Origin: Pseudomonadota bacterium
GTDB lineage: Bacteria; Chloroflexota; UBA6077; JAJPHF01
Direction of reading: 5' to 3'
Length of the DNA: 64,000 nt
Assembly (NCBI GenBank): GCA_021325365.1
Contig: JAJPHF010000051.1
Location: 1-64,000 of the forward strand
Part shown: positions 32,581 to 41,359 of the stretch, in pieces
Position numbering within the stretch: the stretch's first letter is position 1
How the letters are laid out: every line of letters starts with the position of its first letter
The notes under the pieces: model-generated
What the model saw: the letters and a program-made list of their open reading frames with translations, nothing else
The model's database searches: none
What the model was told of the DNA's origin: nothing
Made by a program: the position numbers and the translations under genes

Positions 32581-34080
32581 CTACTCGCTGACGCCGCCGG
32601 TCGGGGCGCGGCCGCCGGCGTCGTGGAGCTGGATGTTGATGTGCTTCATCTCGGTGAACTCGTACAGCCCCTCCAGACCGTAGGAGCGGCCGAGCCCGCT
32701 CTGCTTGAAGCCGCCCATCTCGGCGTTCGGGTAGAGCCGCCCGAAGGTGTTGATCCACACCATGCCCGAGCGCACCTTCTTCGCCACGCGCATCGCCTTG
32801 TTGATGTCGCTCGTATAGACCGCGGCGGCCAGGCCATACACGGTCGCGTTGGCGATCTCGGAGGCTTCCTCTTCGTCCTTGAACGTCATGACCGAGACGA
32901 CCGGGCCGAAGATCTCCTCCTGGGCGATCTTCGCGTCCACCGGCACGTGATCGAACACCGTGGGGGCCACGAAATAGCCCTTGCCCAGGTCGCCCGCCGT
33001 GACGCGCTCGCCGCCGACGACCAGCTCGGCCTCGCGCTTGCCCACGTCCACGTAGTCGAGCACGCGGCGCAGCTGCCCCTCGTTGATGACCGGCCCGACC
33101 TGCGTGCCCTTCTGCAGGCCCGGGCCGACGCGCAGCTCGCGCGCCGCCTTGCTGGCCTGCTCGACGAAGCGGTCGTGGACGCTCTCCTGCACGAGGATGC
33201 GCGTGCCCGCCACGCACACCTGGCCGGCGTGCCACAGCGAGGCGCCCGAGAGCGCGCTGCGCACGGCGCGGTTGAAGTCGGCGTCGGGGAAGATGATGCT
33301 CGGCGACTTGCCGCCCAGCTCGAGCGACACCTTCTTCAGGCCATCGGCCGCCATGCGCATGACTTCCTTGCCGGTGCTCGTGTCGCCGGTGAATGAGATC
33401 ATCTCCACGTCGGGATGCTTCACCAGCTCGGAGCCGACCGAGCCGCCGGGGCCGATCACGAAGTTCACGATGCCCTTCGGGATCTCGGGGATGTCGTCGA
33501 TCATCTGGATGAACTCGGCGGTGGCGCCGGGCGTCAGGCTGGCGGGCTTGATGACCACCGCGTTGCCGGTCGCTAGCGCGGGCGCCAGCGAGCGGGTCAG
33601 CAGCGACAGCGCCATGTTCCAGGGGACGATGATGGATACGACGCCGACCGGCTCGCGCATCAGGATCGCCATCTCGTTCGGACCGAGGTTGATCGAGCGG
33701 CCGTAGACGTTGCGCGCCAGGCCGGCGTAGTACTCCAGGGCGTCGGCGCCGCGCACGACCTCGGCGCGCGAGATGGCGAGCGGCTTGCCCCCCTCGCGCG
33801 TCAGGAGCGGCGCCAGCCAGTCCACGCTGCCCCGCAGCGCCTCGGCCAGCTTGTACAGCGCCTTCGCGCGGGCGACCGAGTTGTCGGCCCAGTCGCTGTG
33901 CTCGAACGCCTGCTTGGCGGCCGCGACCGCGGCGCGCGCGTCGTCCACGGTGGAGTTGGTAGCGTAGTAGACCAGCTCGCCGTTCGCCGGATCGCGGCTC
34001 TCGAGCCGGCCGTCCGCGCTCCCGTCGCGCCACTCGCCGCCGATGTAGTTGCGATAGGTTTTCACGCCCTCGGCGATCAT
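32581..34080 (-). CDS. Aldehyde dehydrogenase (NAD(P)+ dependent)
   Basis: A 499-residue ALDH. Catalytic Cys is in AGQVCVAGTRILVQ and catalytic Glu in SLELGGKSPSII. VGVVSIIVPWNMAL and SFTGDTSTGKEVM bind NAD(P)+. The C-terminal GGFKQSGLGRSYGLEGLYEF is typical of the betaine/phenylacetaldehyde/aldehyde class, so several substrates are possible. GGAGGGGGAGTC precedes the ATG at 34080; the longer frame adds 43 unrelated residues. It oxidises aldehydes to acids in the cytosol. No neighbouring gene defines a pathway. Confidence 0.93.
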   Translation of the reverse strand: MIAEGVKTYRNYIGGEWRDGSADGRLESRDPANGELVYYATNSTVDDARAAVAAAKQAFEHSDWADNSVARAKALYKLAEALRGSVDWLAPLLTREGGKPLAISRAEVVRGADALEYYAGLARNVYGRSINLGPNEMAILMREPVGVVSIIVPWNMALSLLTRSLAPALATGNAVVIKPASLTPGATAEFIQMIDDIPEIPKGIVNFVIGPGGSVGSELVKHPDVEMISFTGDTSTGKEVMRMAADGLKKVSLELGGKSPSIIFPDADFNRAVRSALSGASLWHAGQVCVAGTRILVQESVHDRFVEQASKAARELRVGPGLQKGTQVGPVINEGQLRRVLDYVDVGKREAELVVGGERVTAGDLGKGYFVAPTVFDHVPVDAKIAQEEIFGPVVSVMTFKDEEEASEIANATVYGLAAAVYTSDINKAMRVAKKVRSGMVWINTFGRLYPNAEMGGFKQSGLGRSYGLEGLYEFTEMKHINIQLHDAGGRAPTGGVSE

Positions 34081-34409
34081 GACTCCCCCTCCGGGTGTCT
34101 GTGTCTTTCCAGCCCCGCCCAGCTTGCCCACTGGGTGCAACGCTTCCATTCTAGCCCATTTACGTCGTGCTCCCGGGCGGCCGACCGCATCGTGCCAGCG
34201 AGCGGCCACCTGGCCCGCGCCTTGCAGCTAGGCCCATGCCACGGCGCGCGGCCGGCCGCTGGACGGCGCCGGGCGCCGCCACGCGGCAACTGGCGGCGCC
34301 CGGCGAAGCGCCCGGCCGACCGGCGATAGCCTGGTAGGAGATGCCGCGCCAGCGGGAGACGGCCAACTCGCCGCCCCACAAGAGGCCCTCAGGGGAGGAG
34401 TATTCAGCC

Positions 34410-34655
34410 ATGGCAAAGCTACGCATCCTATCGTCGGCGGGCGACAACATCGTGGAATGGGACGAGGCTGGCGTGCGGCAGGGCGATCCCGACGCGCTGG
34501 CGGCGGTCCGCGAGGCGGAGCGCATCTTCGAGGAGCACCGCGCGCGCGGCGCAACGGCCTTCGTCGTCGCGCCGGACCAGCCCGCCCGGCGCATCGACCA
34601 GTTCGACCCAGAGGCCGAGCACGTGGTCGTCGTGCCGCGAGTCGCGGGCGGCTAG
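34410..34655 (+). CDS. Small hypothetical protein (81 aa)
   Basis: A soluble 81-residue protein opening AKLRILSSAGDNIVEWDEAG, followed by a charged helix (AVREAERIFEEHRARGATAF) and ending in a strand pair, VVVVPRVAGG. The ribosome-binding site GGGGAGGAG precedes the ATG at 34410. The layout (a beta hairpin, a helix, a second hairpin) suggests a small alpha/beta domain. No family is recognised; no operon partner is present. It ends near a hairpin terminator. Confidence 0.65.
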   Translation: MAKLRILSSAGDNIVEWDEAGVRQGDPDALAAVREAERIFEEHRARGATAFVVAPDQPARRIDQFDPEAEHVVVVPRVAGG

Positions 34656-34771
34656 GCCGTCAGCTTCCTGCTCGCGGGCAGCCCGTGCCCGGCCGCGCCC
34701 GCTACGAGCGACCGCCTGCCCGGGGGAGCGCATCCGCCCGGTTGCGCGAGCGATGGGCGCGGAGAACAGCA

Positions 34772-34798
34772 GGGCCCGACACGGATCGTGTCGGGCCC
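34772..34798. terminator. Bidirectional hairpin terminator
   Basis: Twelve-base perfect stem (GGGCCCGACACG at 34772-34783, complement at 34787-34798) with a 3-base loop, between convergent genes ending at 34655 and 34824. Confidence 0.8.
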
Positions 34799-34823
34799 GC
34801 GTTTGCGAAGTCGGGGCGCTCTG

Positions 34824-36596
34824 CTACTGCGAGCGCACGCAGGCGCCGCCCGGGCCGAACTGGAGGCAGACGCCGCTGCCGCCCGTGCCGCTCGCCGTCG
34901 GCAGCGGCATCGTGCCGTAGGGCGAGGTCGCGGGAGCCGTGGCGCCGGCCACCCCGGTCGTCGCGGTCTGGTAGAGGGAGGATTGGCCAGTGGTCGTGAG
35001 CGGCACGCTCGCCGGCTGCTGCACTAGGTTCGTCACCGGGCCAGCGCTGCCGGTAAGCGCGGCGTAAGGGTTCGTCGAGGCGAGGCCGGATGTCAGGCCG
35101 CTCGCGCCCGCGGTCCCCACCCCGCTCACGCTCGCCGGCTGCAAGCATTGGCCGCTGCCGCCCCACTGCGCGCATCCCGCGCCGCTCAGCCCGCCGGCCA
35201 GCAGCGGGTTGGACGCGCCCAGCCCGGGCTGACCGGCGAGGCCCGGCTGGCCGGGCAGCCCGGACGGCGTGGTGAGCCCGGTCGGCGACTGGCCCGGGGC
35301 CGCGCCGGCCTGTTGGGGCGGCTGTCCGTAGTACGCGCACTGCTGGCCGACGAAGCGCAGGCAAGTGCTGCCCAGCGGGCCGGCTGCGCCAGCCTGGCTG
35401 GCGCACTGGCCGTTGCTGCCGGAGAGCATACAGGTCGGCGCGGTGCCGCCGGCGGGCGAGAACGCGGGCTGGTTGTTCGCCGCTTGCTGCGCCGCGGCCA
35501 TCTGCGCCTGAAGCTGTTGGATGCCCGTCGGCGCGCCGGGCGCCTGGCTACTCCCCGTCACGGGGTTGCAGGCGCCAGGGGCGTTCGGCTGGTTGGTGGG
35601 CACGCAGGGCGTGGAGTTGCCGAAGCCCGGAATGTTGTACCCGGTGAGCTGGCGCAGCAGGTCCGGGGGCATGTTCTGCAGCTGCTGGTTCACGTTCTGT
35701 GCGTTGGCCGGGCAGTTCGGCCCTGGACAGGTGTTGCCCTGCCCGCCGACGATGGTCACCGGGCCGGTCTGATACTGCCCGTTGTTGCTCCCGCCTGCGG
35801 ACGGATCGCTGGCCACCGAGACGCGGATGCCCGCGCCGCTGCCCGTGGGGTCCGCAAGCTCAGGGTCGTTGCGGCCGAGCGAGACGCTGCTCGTCGCTCC
35901 CGGGATGATCGGGTCCAGGGGGATCGGGTCGTTGCGGTTGGACACCGTCGTGCGGATCTGGGTGCCGTCGCTCGACGACGCGGAGAACGGGACGTCGCCC
36001 GTCGCCGTGCGACCGTTGCCGCCGCCGGCGATGATCGCGCCGTTGCCCGCGCCGTTAGGCGACGGGTTCGCCGTGCGTACCGGCGGCTGGCCGCCGTCCA
36101 GCAGCGCGACCGCGCGCGGGTCGGGCCGTACCGAGGCCGAAGCCGTGAACGGGGTAGAGTAGACGACCCAGCCGTCGTCGTTGCTCGCGGTGTTGCGGTG
36201 CGCGTAGATCGTCAGCGTGTAGTCGCCCTCGGGCAGCTCGACGGCCAGCTGGAAGCCGCTGTTCGTGAAGCGGCTGTCGCCGAGCGTGCGCGCGACGTCG
36301 GGACGCGGCTGGCCAAAGGTCGCGGCGCCCAGGTCTTGTCCGTCGGCGTCGGGGTCGCCCAAGTACACGCGCACGGCGTCGACGCCGACGCCGTCGCCCG
36401 TAGGGTCGGCCGCCCAGCCCGCCACCATCAGGCGCGTGCTGGACGGGCTGCTGCTCGTGGGCGACTCGAGCTGGATCATCGTGGTCGCCTGGTCGTCGGC
36501 GTACACGCCGGCCGCGGGCGCGATACCCAGCAGCGCGAGCGCGAGCGCGGTGATCAAACTCGACGCTATCCGCCTCAACCCGCTCTTCTGCACCAC
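34824..36596 (-). CDS. Secreted protein with Ig-like module and repeated Cys pairs
   Basis: A 590-residue exported protein with a signal peptide (residues 1-33, ending GVYADD). Residues 40-155 form a beta-sandwich: RLMVAGWAADPTGDGVGVDA, VRVYLGDP, SGFQLAVELPEGDYTLTIYA. The rest (about 190-590) is Gly/Pro/Ser/Thr/Gln-rich and low in complexity. It is dotted with spaced Cys pairs such as CPGPNC, CMLSGSNGQC, CLRFVGQQC, CAQWGGSGQC and CLQFGPGGAC. These could be disulfide loops in a surface or matrix protein. No catalytic domain or LPXTG signal is seen. The ATG is preceded by GGGGGACGGTG. The family is not recognised. Confidence 0.7.
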   Translation of the reverse strand: MVQKSGLRRIASSLITALALALLGIAPAAGVYADDQATTMIQLESPTSSSPSSTRLMVAGWAADPTGDGVGVDAVRVYLGDPDADGQDLGAATFGQPRPDVARTLGDSRFTNSGFQLAVELPEGDYTLTIYAHRNTASNDDGWVVYSTPFTASASVRPDPRAVALLDGGQPPVRTANPSPNGAGNGAIIAGGGNGRTATGDVPFSASSSDGTQIRTTVSNRNDPIPLDPIIPGATSSVSLGRNDPELADPTGSGAGIRVSVASDPSAGGSNNGQYQTGPVTIVGGQGNTCPGPNCPANAQNVNQQLQNMPPDLLRQLTGYNIPGFGNSTPCVPTNQPNAPGACNPVTGSSQAPGAPTGIQQLQAQMAAAQQAANNQPAFSPAGGTAPTCMLSGSNGQCASQAGAAGPLGSTCLRFVGQQCAYYGQPPQQAGAAPGQSPTGLTTPSGLPGQPGLAGQPGLGASNPLLAGGLSGAGCAQWGGSGQCLQPASVSGVGTAGASGLTSGLASTNPYAALTGSAGPVTNLVQQPASVPLTTTGQSSLYQTATTGVAGATAPATSPYGTMPLPTASGTGGSGVCLQFGPGGACVRSQ

Positions 36597-36814
36597 CGTC
36601 CCCCCTTCCCGGCCGCCTGGCCCCAGCGCCGGCGCCCGTCAGGCGCGACAATCCGCCGATTATACGTCGGGCGGTTAGGGGTGGCAAGGAAGATTTCCGC
36701 GCCGGCACACGGGGCGCGTCACAAAATACGGTCGATCCGTGAGGCGATTAGATGGCCTGAATCCTGCCATAGCGTCGTGATCGTCACCCGTGTCGTTCGG
36801 CAGGAGGCCTCGCG

Positions 36815-37627
36815 ATGGCAGCGCCCACGCCCGCCGAGGACGTGCTCGATCAGCAGCCCGAGGACATTGCGACACGCGCGGAAGCCGTGGGTGAGGAGCG
36901 GCTGGGCCGCAGCAACCGCGACATCTTCATCACGGGCCTGGTGGCCGGCGTGGAGGTCTCGCTGGGCGGGCTGGCGGCCATGACCGTGGTGGGCGCCGCG
37001 CAGGAGAGCGTCCCCGGCCTGCGCCTCTACGGCGCGCTCGCGCTGGGCGGGCTGGCCTTCCCGATGGGCTTCCTGTTCGTCATCCTGGGACGCTCCGAGC
37101 TGTTTACCGAGAACTTCCTGATCCCAGTTATGGCCTTGCTGAACCGCGAGCGCTCGCTGCGCTCGCTCGTCGAGCTATGGGCGCTGTCCTGGCTCGGGAA
37201 CCTGCTGGCCTGCGCGGGGATGGCGCTGCTGTTGTCGCAGAGCGGCGCCGTGGGCGAGCCGATTCTCGACGGCTACCGCGCCTATACGGAGTACAAGCTG
37301 GCGCTGGCGCCGCACGCCGTGTTCCTGTCCGCGATCCTGGCGGGGATGGTCATGACCGTGCTCACCTGGCTGCTGCTCGCCGTACGCGAGCCGGTCGCCA
37401 AGATCCTGTGCATCTTCGCGGCGGGCTACCTCCTGTTCGCGGCGAACCTGTCGCACTCCATCGTGGGCGCGGCGGTGCTCTTCGTAGGCTATCACCTGGC
37501 CGGACGGGGGCTTGTGGACGTGCTGAGGTGGGTGGGGATGGCCACGCTAGGCAACCTGCTGGGCGGCGTCGCGTTCGTCACGGTCCTGCGCCTCGCCCAG
37601 GTGGCCGAGCGGCGGCGCTCTCAGTAA
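36815..37627 (+). CDS. Formate/nitrite transporter family protein (FocA/YfdC-like)
   Basis: A 270-residue protein with six hydrophobic segments after an acidic cytosolic N-terminus of about 35 residues. The pattern GLVAGVEVSLGGLAAMTVVG, FVILGRSELFTENFLIPVMA and LFAANLSHSIVGAAVLFVGY, with Asn-Phe in the first re-entrant loop, fits the FNT pentameric channels, nearer the YfdC branch than the classic FocA or NirC. It passes small anions such as formate, nitrite or hydrosulfide; the substrate cannot be told. GGAGGCCTCGCG precedes the ATG. It is a single gene with no formate metabolism genes near. Confidence 0.85.
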   Translation: MAAPTPAEDVLDQQPEDIATRAEAVGEERLGRSNRDIFITGLVAGVEVSLGGLAAMTVVGAAQESVPGLRLYGALALGGLAFPMGFLFVILGRSELFTENFLIPVMALLNRERSLRSLVELWALSWLGNLLACAGMALLLSQSGAVGEPILDGYRAYTEYKLALAPHAVFLSAILAGMVMTVLTWLLLAVREPVAKILCIFAAGYLLFAANLSHSIVGAAVLFVGYHLAGRGLVDVLRWVGMATLGNLLGGVAFVTVLRLAQVAERRRSQ

Positions 37628-37643
37628 AGCGGCGGTGCGGCGG

Positions 37644-38627
37644 TCAGGGGCCCCAGGTGAGCCCCGAGGCGCCCTCGACGGGCCGCGCGCTCACCAGCGC
37701 CCGCCCCTCGGACGGCTCGACGTCCTGCGCGTCGGCGGCGGGCACCGCGGCCACTCGCACGTCGAAGCCCGTCTCGTTCAGACTGAGGAACGCCAGCCAG
37801 CTACCGTCGGGCGACCAGGCGGGCATGCGGTTGCGTCCCGACGACGTGAGGCGCACGGCCCCCGTGCCGTCTGGATGGACGAGCCAGACGTCGTGGTGCG
37901 TGCCGTCGCGGACCACGTAGGCGATCCAGTTGCCGTCGGGCGACCAGGCGGGATCATAGGCGCCGGTCGCCGCGTCGGTCAGGCGCCGCGTGCGGCCCGT
38001 AGCCACGGACACGACCTCGACCTGGGACGGGCTCCCCTGGCGCCACACCGTGACGGCGATCTCGCTGCCGTCCGGCGACCAGGTGGGGCGATCAATCCCG
38101 CCCATCCCATCCGGCGCCGCGAAGACCTGGCGCGCGCCGCGCCCGTCGGTGCCGACCAGCCACAGCGCCAGGTCGTAGGTACGCGTATCGGCGCCGAAGG
38201 CGATGCGCGTGCCGTCGGGCGACCAGGCGGGGAGCCTGGCCCAGTCGGAGTCCTGAATACGCAGCCGGCCGAGGTTGTCCGTGAGCCGCGCCTGGAAGTC
38301 GCCGTCGGGGCTGAGCAGCACGACGTCGCTGTGGTTCGTGCCGACCATCGAGGCGGCGAGCTGATTGCCGTCCGGCGACCAAGCCGGCCCCTCGTAGCGC
38401 GTGCCGCTGGTCAGCTGGCGCACAGCGCCGTCCTGCCACTCCCACAGGTCGCCGTTCACCACGAAGGCGATCCGCCCGGCCGGGGCGGCAGCTCCCTGGA
38501 CGAGTGGCGCGGCGAGGACCAGCGGGAGCGGAGTCGGGGCGGCGCCGCTGCAGCTCAACACCGTGAGCAGCGCCAGACAGATGGCGAACGCGCCTGCCAG
38601 TCGGCCGCCGCGCACGCTCGTCACCAT
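37644..38627 (-). CDS. TolB-like beta-propeller lipoprotein
   Basis: A 327-residue lipoprotein: the signal ends LALLTVLSC with the lipobox Cys at residue 26. The mature part has at least five WD40/TolB-type blades marked by AWSPDGNQLAASM, AWSPDGTRIAFG, TWSPDGSEIAVTV, AWSPDGNWIAYV and AWSPDGSWLAFLS. It is probably periplasmic or surface-attached and acts as a protein-interaction or carbohydrate-sensing propeller. GGGGAGGAGGGGCA precedes the ATG. No TolA/Pal partners are nearby. Function beyond the fold is not known. Confidence 0.85.
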   Translation of the reverse strand: MVTSVRGGRLAGAFAICLALLTVLSCSGAAPTPLPLVLAAPLVQGAAAPAGRIAFVVNGDLWEWQDGAVRQLTSGTRYEGPAWSPDGNQLAASMVGTNHSDVVLLSPDGDFQARLTDNLGRLRIQDSDWARLPAWSPDGTRIAFGADTRTYDLALWLVGTDGRGARQVFAAPDGMGGIDRPTWSPDGSEIAVTVWRQGSPSQVEVVSVATGRTRRLTDAATGAYDPAWSPDGNWIAYVVRDGTHHDVWLVHPDGTGAVRLTSSGRNRMPAWSPDGSWLAFLSLNETGFDVRVAAVPAADAQDVEPSEGRALVSARPVEGASGLTWGP

Positions 38628-38853
38628 TGCCCCTCCTCCCCTCCCGGCCCGCGATCCGGCAGCGGTACCGCGGTCGTGCCGCCCGCCTGCCATTATAGGC
38701 GCGGCGCGCGGCCGAGCGCACCGCTTCGAACAGCCCTCAGGGTGCCCCTTGTGATGCCACGGAGACGCGCCGCCCGGCCCCGCGGCCAGCCCGTTACAGT
38801 GCTGTCACAGTACAATGGGAACAGCCCCCGAGCTAGCCGCGGGAGGACCCGGA

Positions 38854-38979
38854 ATGCCGCTTGCCACACGGATCACCCCTCAGCCACCCGACCCCGAGCC
38901 GGAGCCGCCAGGCCCCGAGCCGGAAGAGCCCTTCCCGCCCGACCCACGCCCCGCCGGGGGAATAGGGCATAGGGAGTAG
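38854..38979 (+). CDS. Proline/glutamate-rich short protein (41 aa)
   Basis: A plus-strand frame starting with ATG after GGGAGGACCCGGA. Residues 9-33 are a run of Pro-Glu/Pro-Asp (QPPDPEPEPPGPEPEEPF). A TACAAT hexamer at 38811-38816 could be a promoter -10. The gene's last codons lie in a hairpin-forming repeat. It may be a real disordered peptide or a chance frame. Confidence 0.4.
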   Translation: MPLATRITPQPPDPEPEPPGPEPEEPFPPDPRPAGGIGHRE

Positions 38980-39023
38980 GGGATAGGGTTGTAGTATCCT
39001 CTACTCTCTATGCCCTATTCCCC
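38957..39023. terminator. Hairpin between convergent genes
   Basis: Two 29-base arms (38957-38985 and 38995-39023), complementary with two mismatches, around a loop of nine bases. The arms are built of AGGG/ATAGGG-type words. It sits between the small Pro-rich ORF and the SCO1664-like gene, both converging on it. Confidence 0.65.
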
Positions 39024-39028
39024 ATTCC

Positions 39029-39802
39029 CTAGAAGGGCCACGAGCGCCGGCGGTAAGCTTGCACCGAGCCGTAGGCCCCCGCCTCCACCACCCGCTCGGC
39101 GCGCGCGAAGAAGCTCTGGACCTCGGCGCGGCTGAGCAGCTCTTCAAGCTCGGCTTGCAGGGCGGCGCGCCGCGGCGCGCTCTCCAGCAGCTCGCGCACG
39201 GCCGCCAGCAGCGCCGGCGGGATCGGCTCCTGGTAGAACTCCCACAGCGCCGAGCGGAGCTTCGGGTCGGTGTGGAACGTGAGCCCGTGGTCGATGCCCC
39301 ACACCTTGCCCTCGGTGCCGACGAGGCAGTGGCCCACCTTGCGGTCGGCGTTGTTCGTGATGAGGTCATAGAGGGCGATGCAGGCGAGCTGGTCGCGGTG
39401 CGCGTCGGTGAACTGCGGACGGTGCGGCGAGCCCTCCGTCTCCACGAAGAGCTGCATGCTGCCGATGCCCTCGGGGCCGTCGCGGATGACCGTGAGCGGC
39501 ACGAAGTCCCAGCCGAGCGCCTGGGAGGCCACGTAGGCGGCTCGCTCGCGGCGGTAGAGGGTGCCGTCGGGGAAGTCCCAGAGGGGCGCCTCGCCGCGCC
39601 GCGGCTTGTAGACGGCGAGCGCCTCGGGCTCGGCGCCGCGCGAGAGCGCCGCGAGGAACGTGTAGTTCGAGCCCCACGGGATCAGCTCGTAGCTCAGCAC
39701 CCGGCCGTTGCAGAGGATGTCATGAGCGGCCGCGGCCGACGCGGGCCGCGGCACTTTCGGCGGGGGCTCGTCCCAGCGCCGCTCGCGCCATCTCCGACTC
39801 AC
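39029..39802 (-). CDS. SCO1664-like protein (kinase-fold, PI3/4K-related)
   Basis: A 257-residue protein with the layout of the SCO1664 family: LSYELIPWGSNYTFLAALS and AVYKPRRGEAPLWDFPDGTL (ATP-binding Lys region), QLACIALYDLITNNADRKVGH (catalytic Asp-Asn-x2-Asp), and GKVWGIDHGLTFHTDPKL (DxG-like Asp). These match a PI3/PI4-kinase-like catalytic lobe, with unknown substrate. The GTG start abuts a GCTGATNGCTGA-type repeat. It is followed by a hairpin. In actinobacteria the family lies near mycothiol genes, but no such genes are here. Confidence 0.85.
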   Translation of the reverse strand: MSRRWRERRWDEPPPKVPRPASAAAAHDILCNGRVLSYELIPWGSNYTFLAALSRGAEPEALAVYKPRRGEAPLWDFPDGTLYRRERAAYVASQALGWDFVPLTVIRDGPEGIGSMQLFVETEGSPHRPQFTDAHRDQLACIALYDLITNNADRKVGHCLVGTEGKVWGIDHGLTFHTDPKLRSALWEFYQEPIPPALLAAVRELLESAPRRAALQAELEELLSRAEVQSFFARAERVVEAGAYGSVQAYRRRSWPF

Positions 39803-39803
39803 T

Positions 39804-39925
39804 AGCGATCAGCCATCAGCAGTCAGTTTTCAGCGATCAGCCATCAGCGATCAGCCGTCAGTTTTCAGCGATCAGCCATCAGCAGTCAGGTGTCTGCAAT
39901 CAGGTGGCAGCCGTCTGCCATTTCT
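39804..39925. repeat. GCTGATNGCTGA-type tandem repeat
   Basis: Degenerate units of TCAGCGATCAGCC/ATCAGCAGTCAG. The 23-base unit at 39804-39826 recurs exactly at 39867-39889, with two divergent units between. The array begins two bases upstream of the SCO1664-like GTG. Confidence 0.8.
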
Positions 39926-39958
39926 ACCGTAGGAGCAACGCGCCCTGCCAGCCGAGCC

Positions 39959-40006
39959 AAGCTGATGGCTGACGGCTGATAGCTGACGGCTGACAGCTGT
40001 CAGCTA
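39959..40006. repeat. GCTGATNGCTGA-type repeat after pmbA
   Basis: AAGCTGATGGCTGACGG then CTGATAGCTGACGGCTGACAG. It is related to the units at 39804-39925 but inverted, and abuts the stop of the TldE/PmbA gene. Confidence 0.7.
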
Positions 40007-41359
40007 TAGCCCGCTGACGACCAGCTTGCGCATGCGGAAGGTGGGCGCGGCCGTGCCGGCTCGGAACACCAGGTCGTCGCCGACCATGTCCACGTCTTGC
40101 AGCATCTCGACGAGGTTGCCCGAGACGTTGATCTCGCTCACCGGGTAGGCCAGCTCCCCGCGCTCGATCCACAGGCCCGCGGCGCCCTGCGAGAAGTCGC
40201 CGGTCGTGATGTTCCAGCCGAAGCCCATCATCTCGGTGAGGTACAGCCCGCTCTCCACCGAGCGGATGATCTCGGCGGGCTTCGATGCGCCGGCCGCCAT
40301 GTAGAAGTTCGTCGTGCCCGGGCTGGGACTGCCGCTCACGCCGCGGCTCGCGTTGCCGGTCGTCTGGCGGCCGGTCTTGCGCGCCGAGTAGGTGTCCATC
40401 AGGAAACCGCGGAAGACGCCCTCGACCAGCACCTCGTTGCGCCGCGAGGTCGTGCCCTCGCCGTCGAACGGCCGGCTGCGCAGGCGCCCGCGCAGCGTTG
40501 GGTCGTCGATCAGCGTGATGAGCGGCGAGGCCACCTGCTCGCCTTCGCGGTCGATGAGGAACGTCGCACGGCGGTACAGCGCGTCGCCGGTCATCGCCCG
40601 CGCCAGGTTGCCCACGAACGAGCGCGCGACCATCGGATCCCAGACCACTGGCACCGTCTGCGTCGCCACCTGGCGGGCGCCCAGCTTGCGGACGGTGCGC
40701 TCGGCGGCGATGCGGCCTACCTCCTCGGGCGACTCCAGGTCAGCGAACGCCCGGGCGGCCGTGTACCAGTAGTCGTTGCGCTTCTTGCCGTCCGTGTCGT
40801 CGGCGATCGCTTCCATCGTGAGCGAGCAGCCGCTGGCGCGGTACACGCCGGCGAAGCCCAGGCTGTTCACCAGCACCCGCTCGCCGTACTCGCTGCTGAA
40901 GCTGGCGCCGTCGCTGTTGGTGACGCGGGGATCGGCCGCGAAGGCGGCGGCCTCGGCGCGGCGGGCCAGCTCGATCTTCTGCTCGGCGGTCACGTCGCCC
41001 AGCGTCGGGTCGTAGGCGGCCAGGTCGGTCGGTTGCGGCGGCGCCCAGGCCTCGGGGTCGGGCAGGCCGGCGAGCGGGTCGGGGTCGGTGATCGCCGCGA
41101 GGTCCAGCGCCTGCTCGACGAAGCGCGCGAGCGCGGCGGGCGCCAGGTCGGAGGTGTAGGTGACGGCGCAGCGGCCGCCGCGGAACACGCGCAGCCCCAG
41201 CCCGCGCGCCGACGCCTCGATCAGCTTCTCCACCTCGCCGCGGCGCACGGTGACGGAGAACTCCACGCCGCTATCCAGCACGGCATCGGCGGCGTCCGCG
41301 CCGCCCTGCCGCGCCAGCTTCACGACGTGCTCGGCGATGTCCAGTAAGCTCTCAGCCAT
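40004..41359 (-). CDS. pmbA: TldE/PmbA-type metalloprotease subunit
   Basis: A 451-residue TldD/PmbA-family protein. It lacks the HExxxH motif of TldD, so it is the non-catalytic partner (TldE/PmbA). GGADAADAVLDSGVEFSVTVR and ARGLGLRVFRGGRCAVTYTSDLA mark the N-terminal fold, and LTMEAIADDTDGKKRNDYWY and TTGNASRGVSGSPSPGTTNF the C-terminal half. With TldD it forms a heterodimeric protease that processes peptides such as microcins, CcdA and some lasso-type RiPPs in the cytosol. The start lies within a GCTGATNGCTGA repeat. The tldD gene is next upstream, about 90 bases away. Confidence 0.92.
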   Translation of the reverse strand: MAESLLDIAEHVVKLARQGGADAADAVLDSGVEFSVTVRRGEVEKLIEASARGLGLRVFRGGRCAVTYTSDLAPAALARFVEQALDLAAITDPDPLAGLPDPEAWAPPQPTDLAAYDPTLGDVTAEQKIELARRAEAAAFAADPRVTNSDGASFSSEYGERVLVNSLGFAGVYRASGCSLTMEAIADDTDGKKRNDYWYTAARAFADLESPEEVGRIAAERTVRKLGARQVATQTVPVVWDPMVARSFVGNLARAMTGDALYRRATFLIDREGEQVASPLITLIDDPTLRGRLRSRPFDGEGTTSRRNEVLVEGVFRGFLMDTYSARKTGRQTTGNASRGVSGSPSPGTTNFYMAAGASKPAEIIRSVESGLYLTEMMGFGWNITTGDFSQGAAGLWIERGELAYPVSEINVSGNLVEMLQDVDMVGDDLVFRAGTAAPTFRMRKLVVSGL

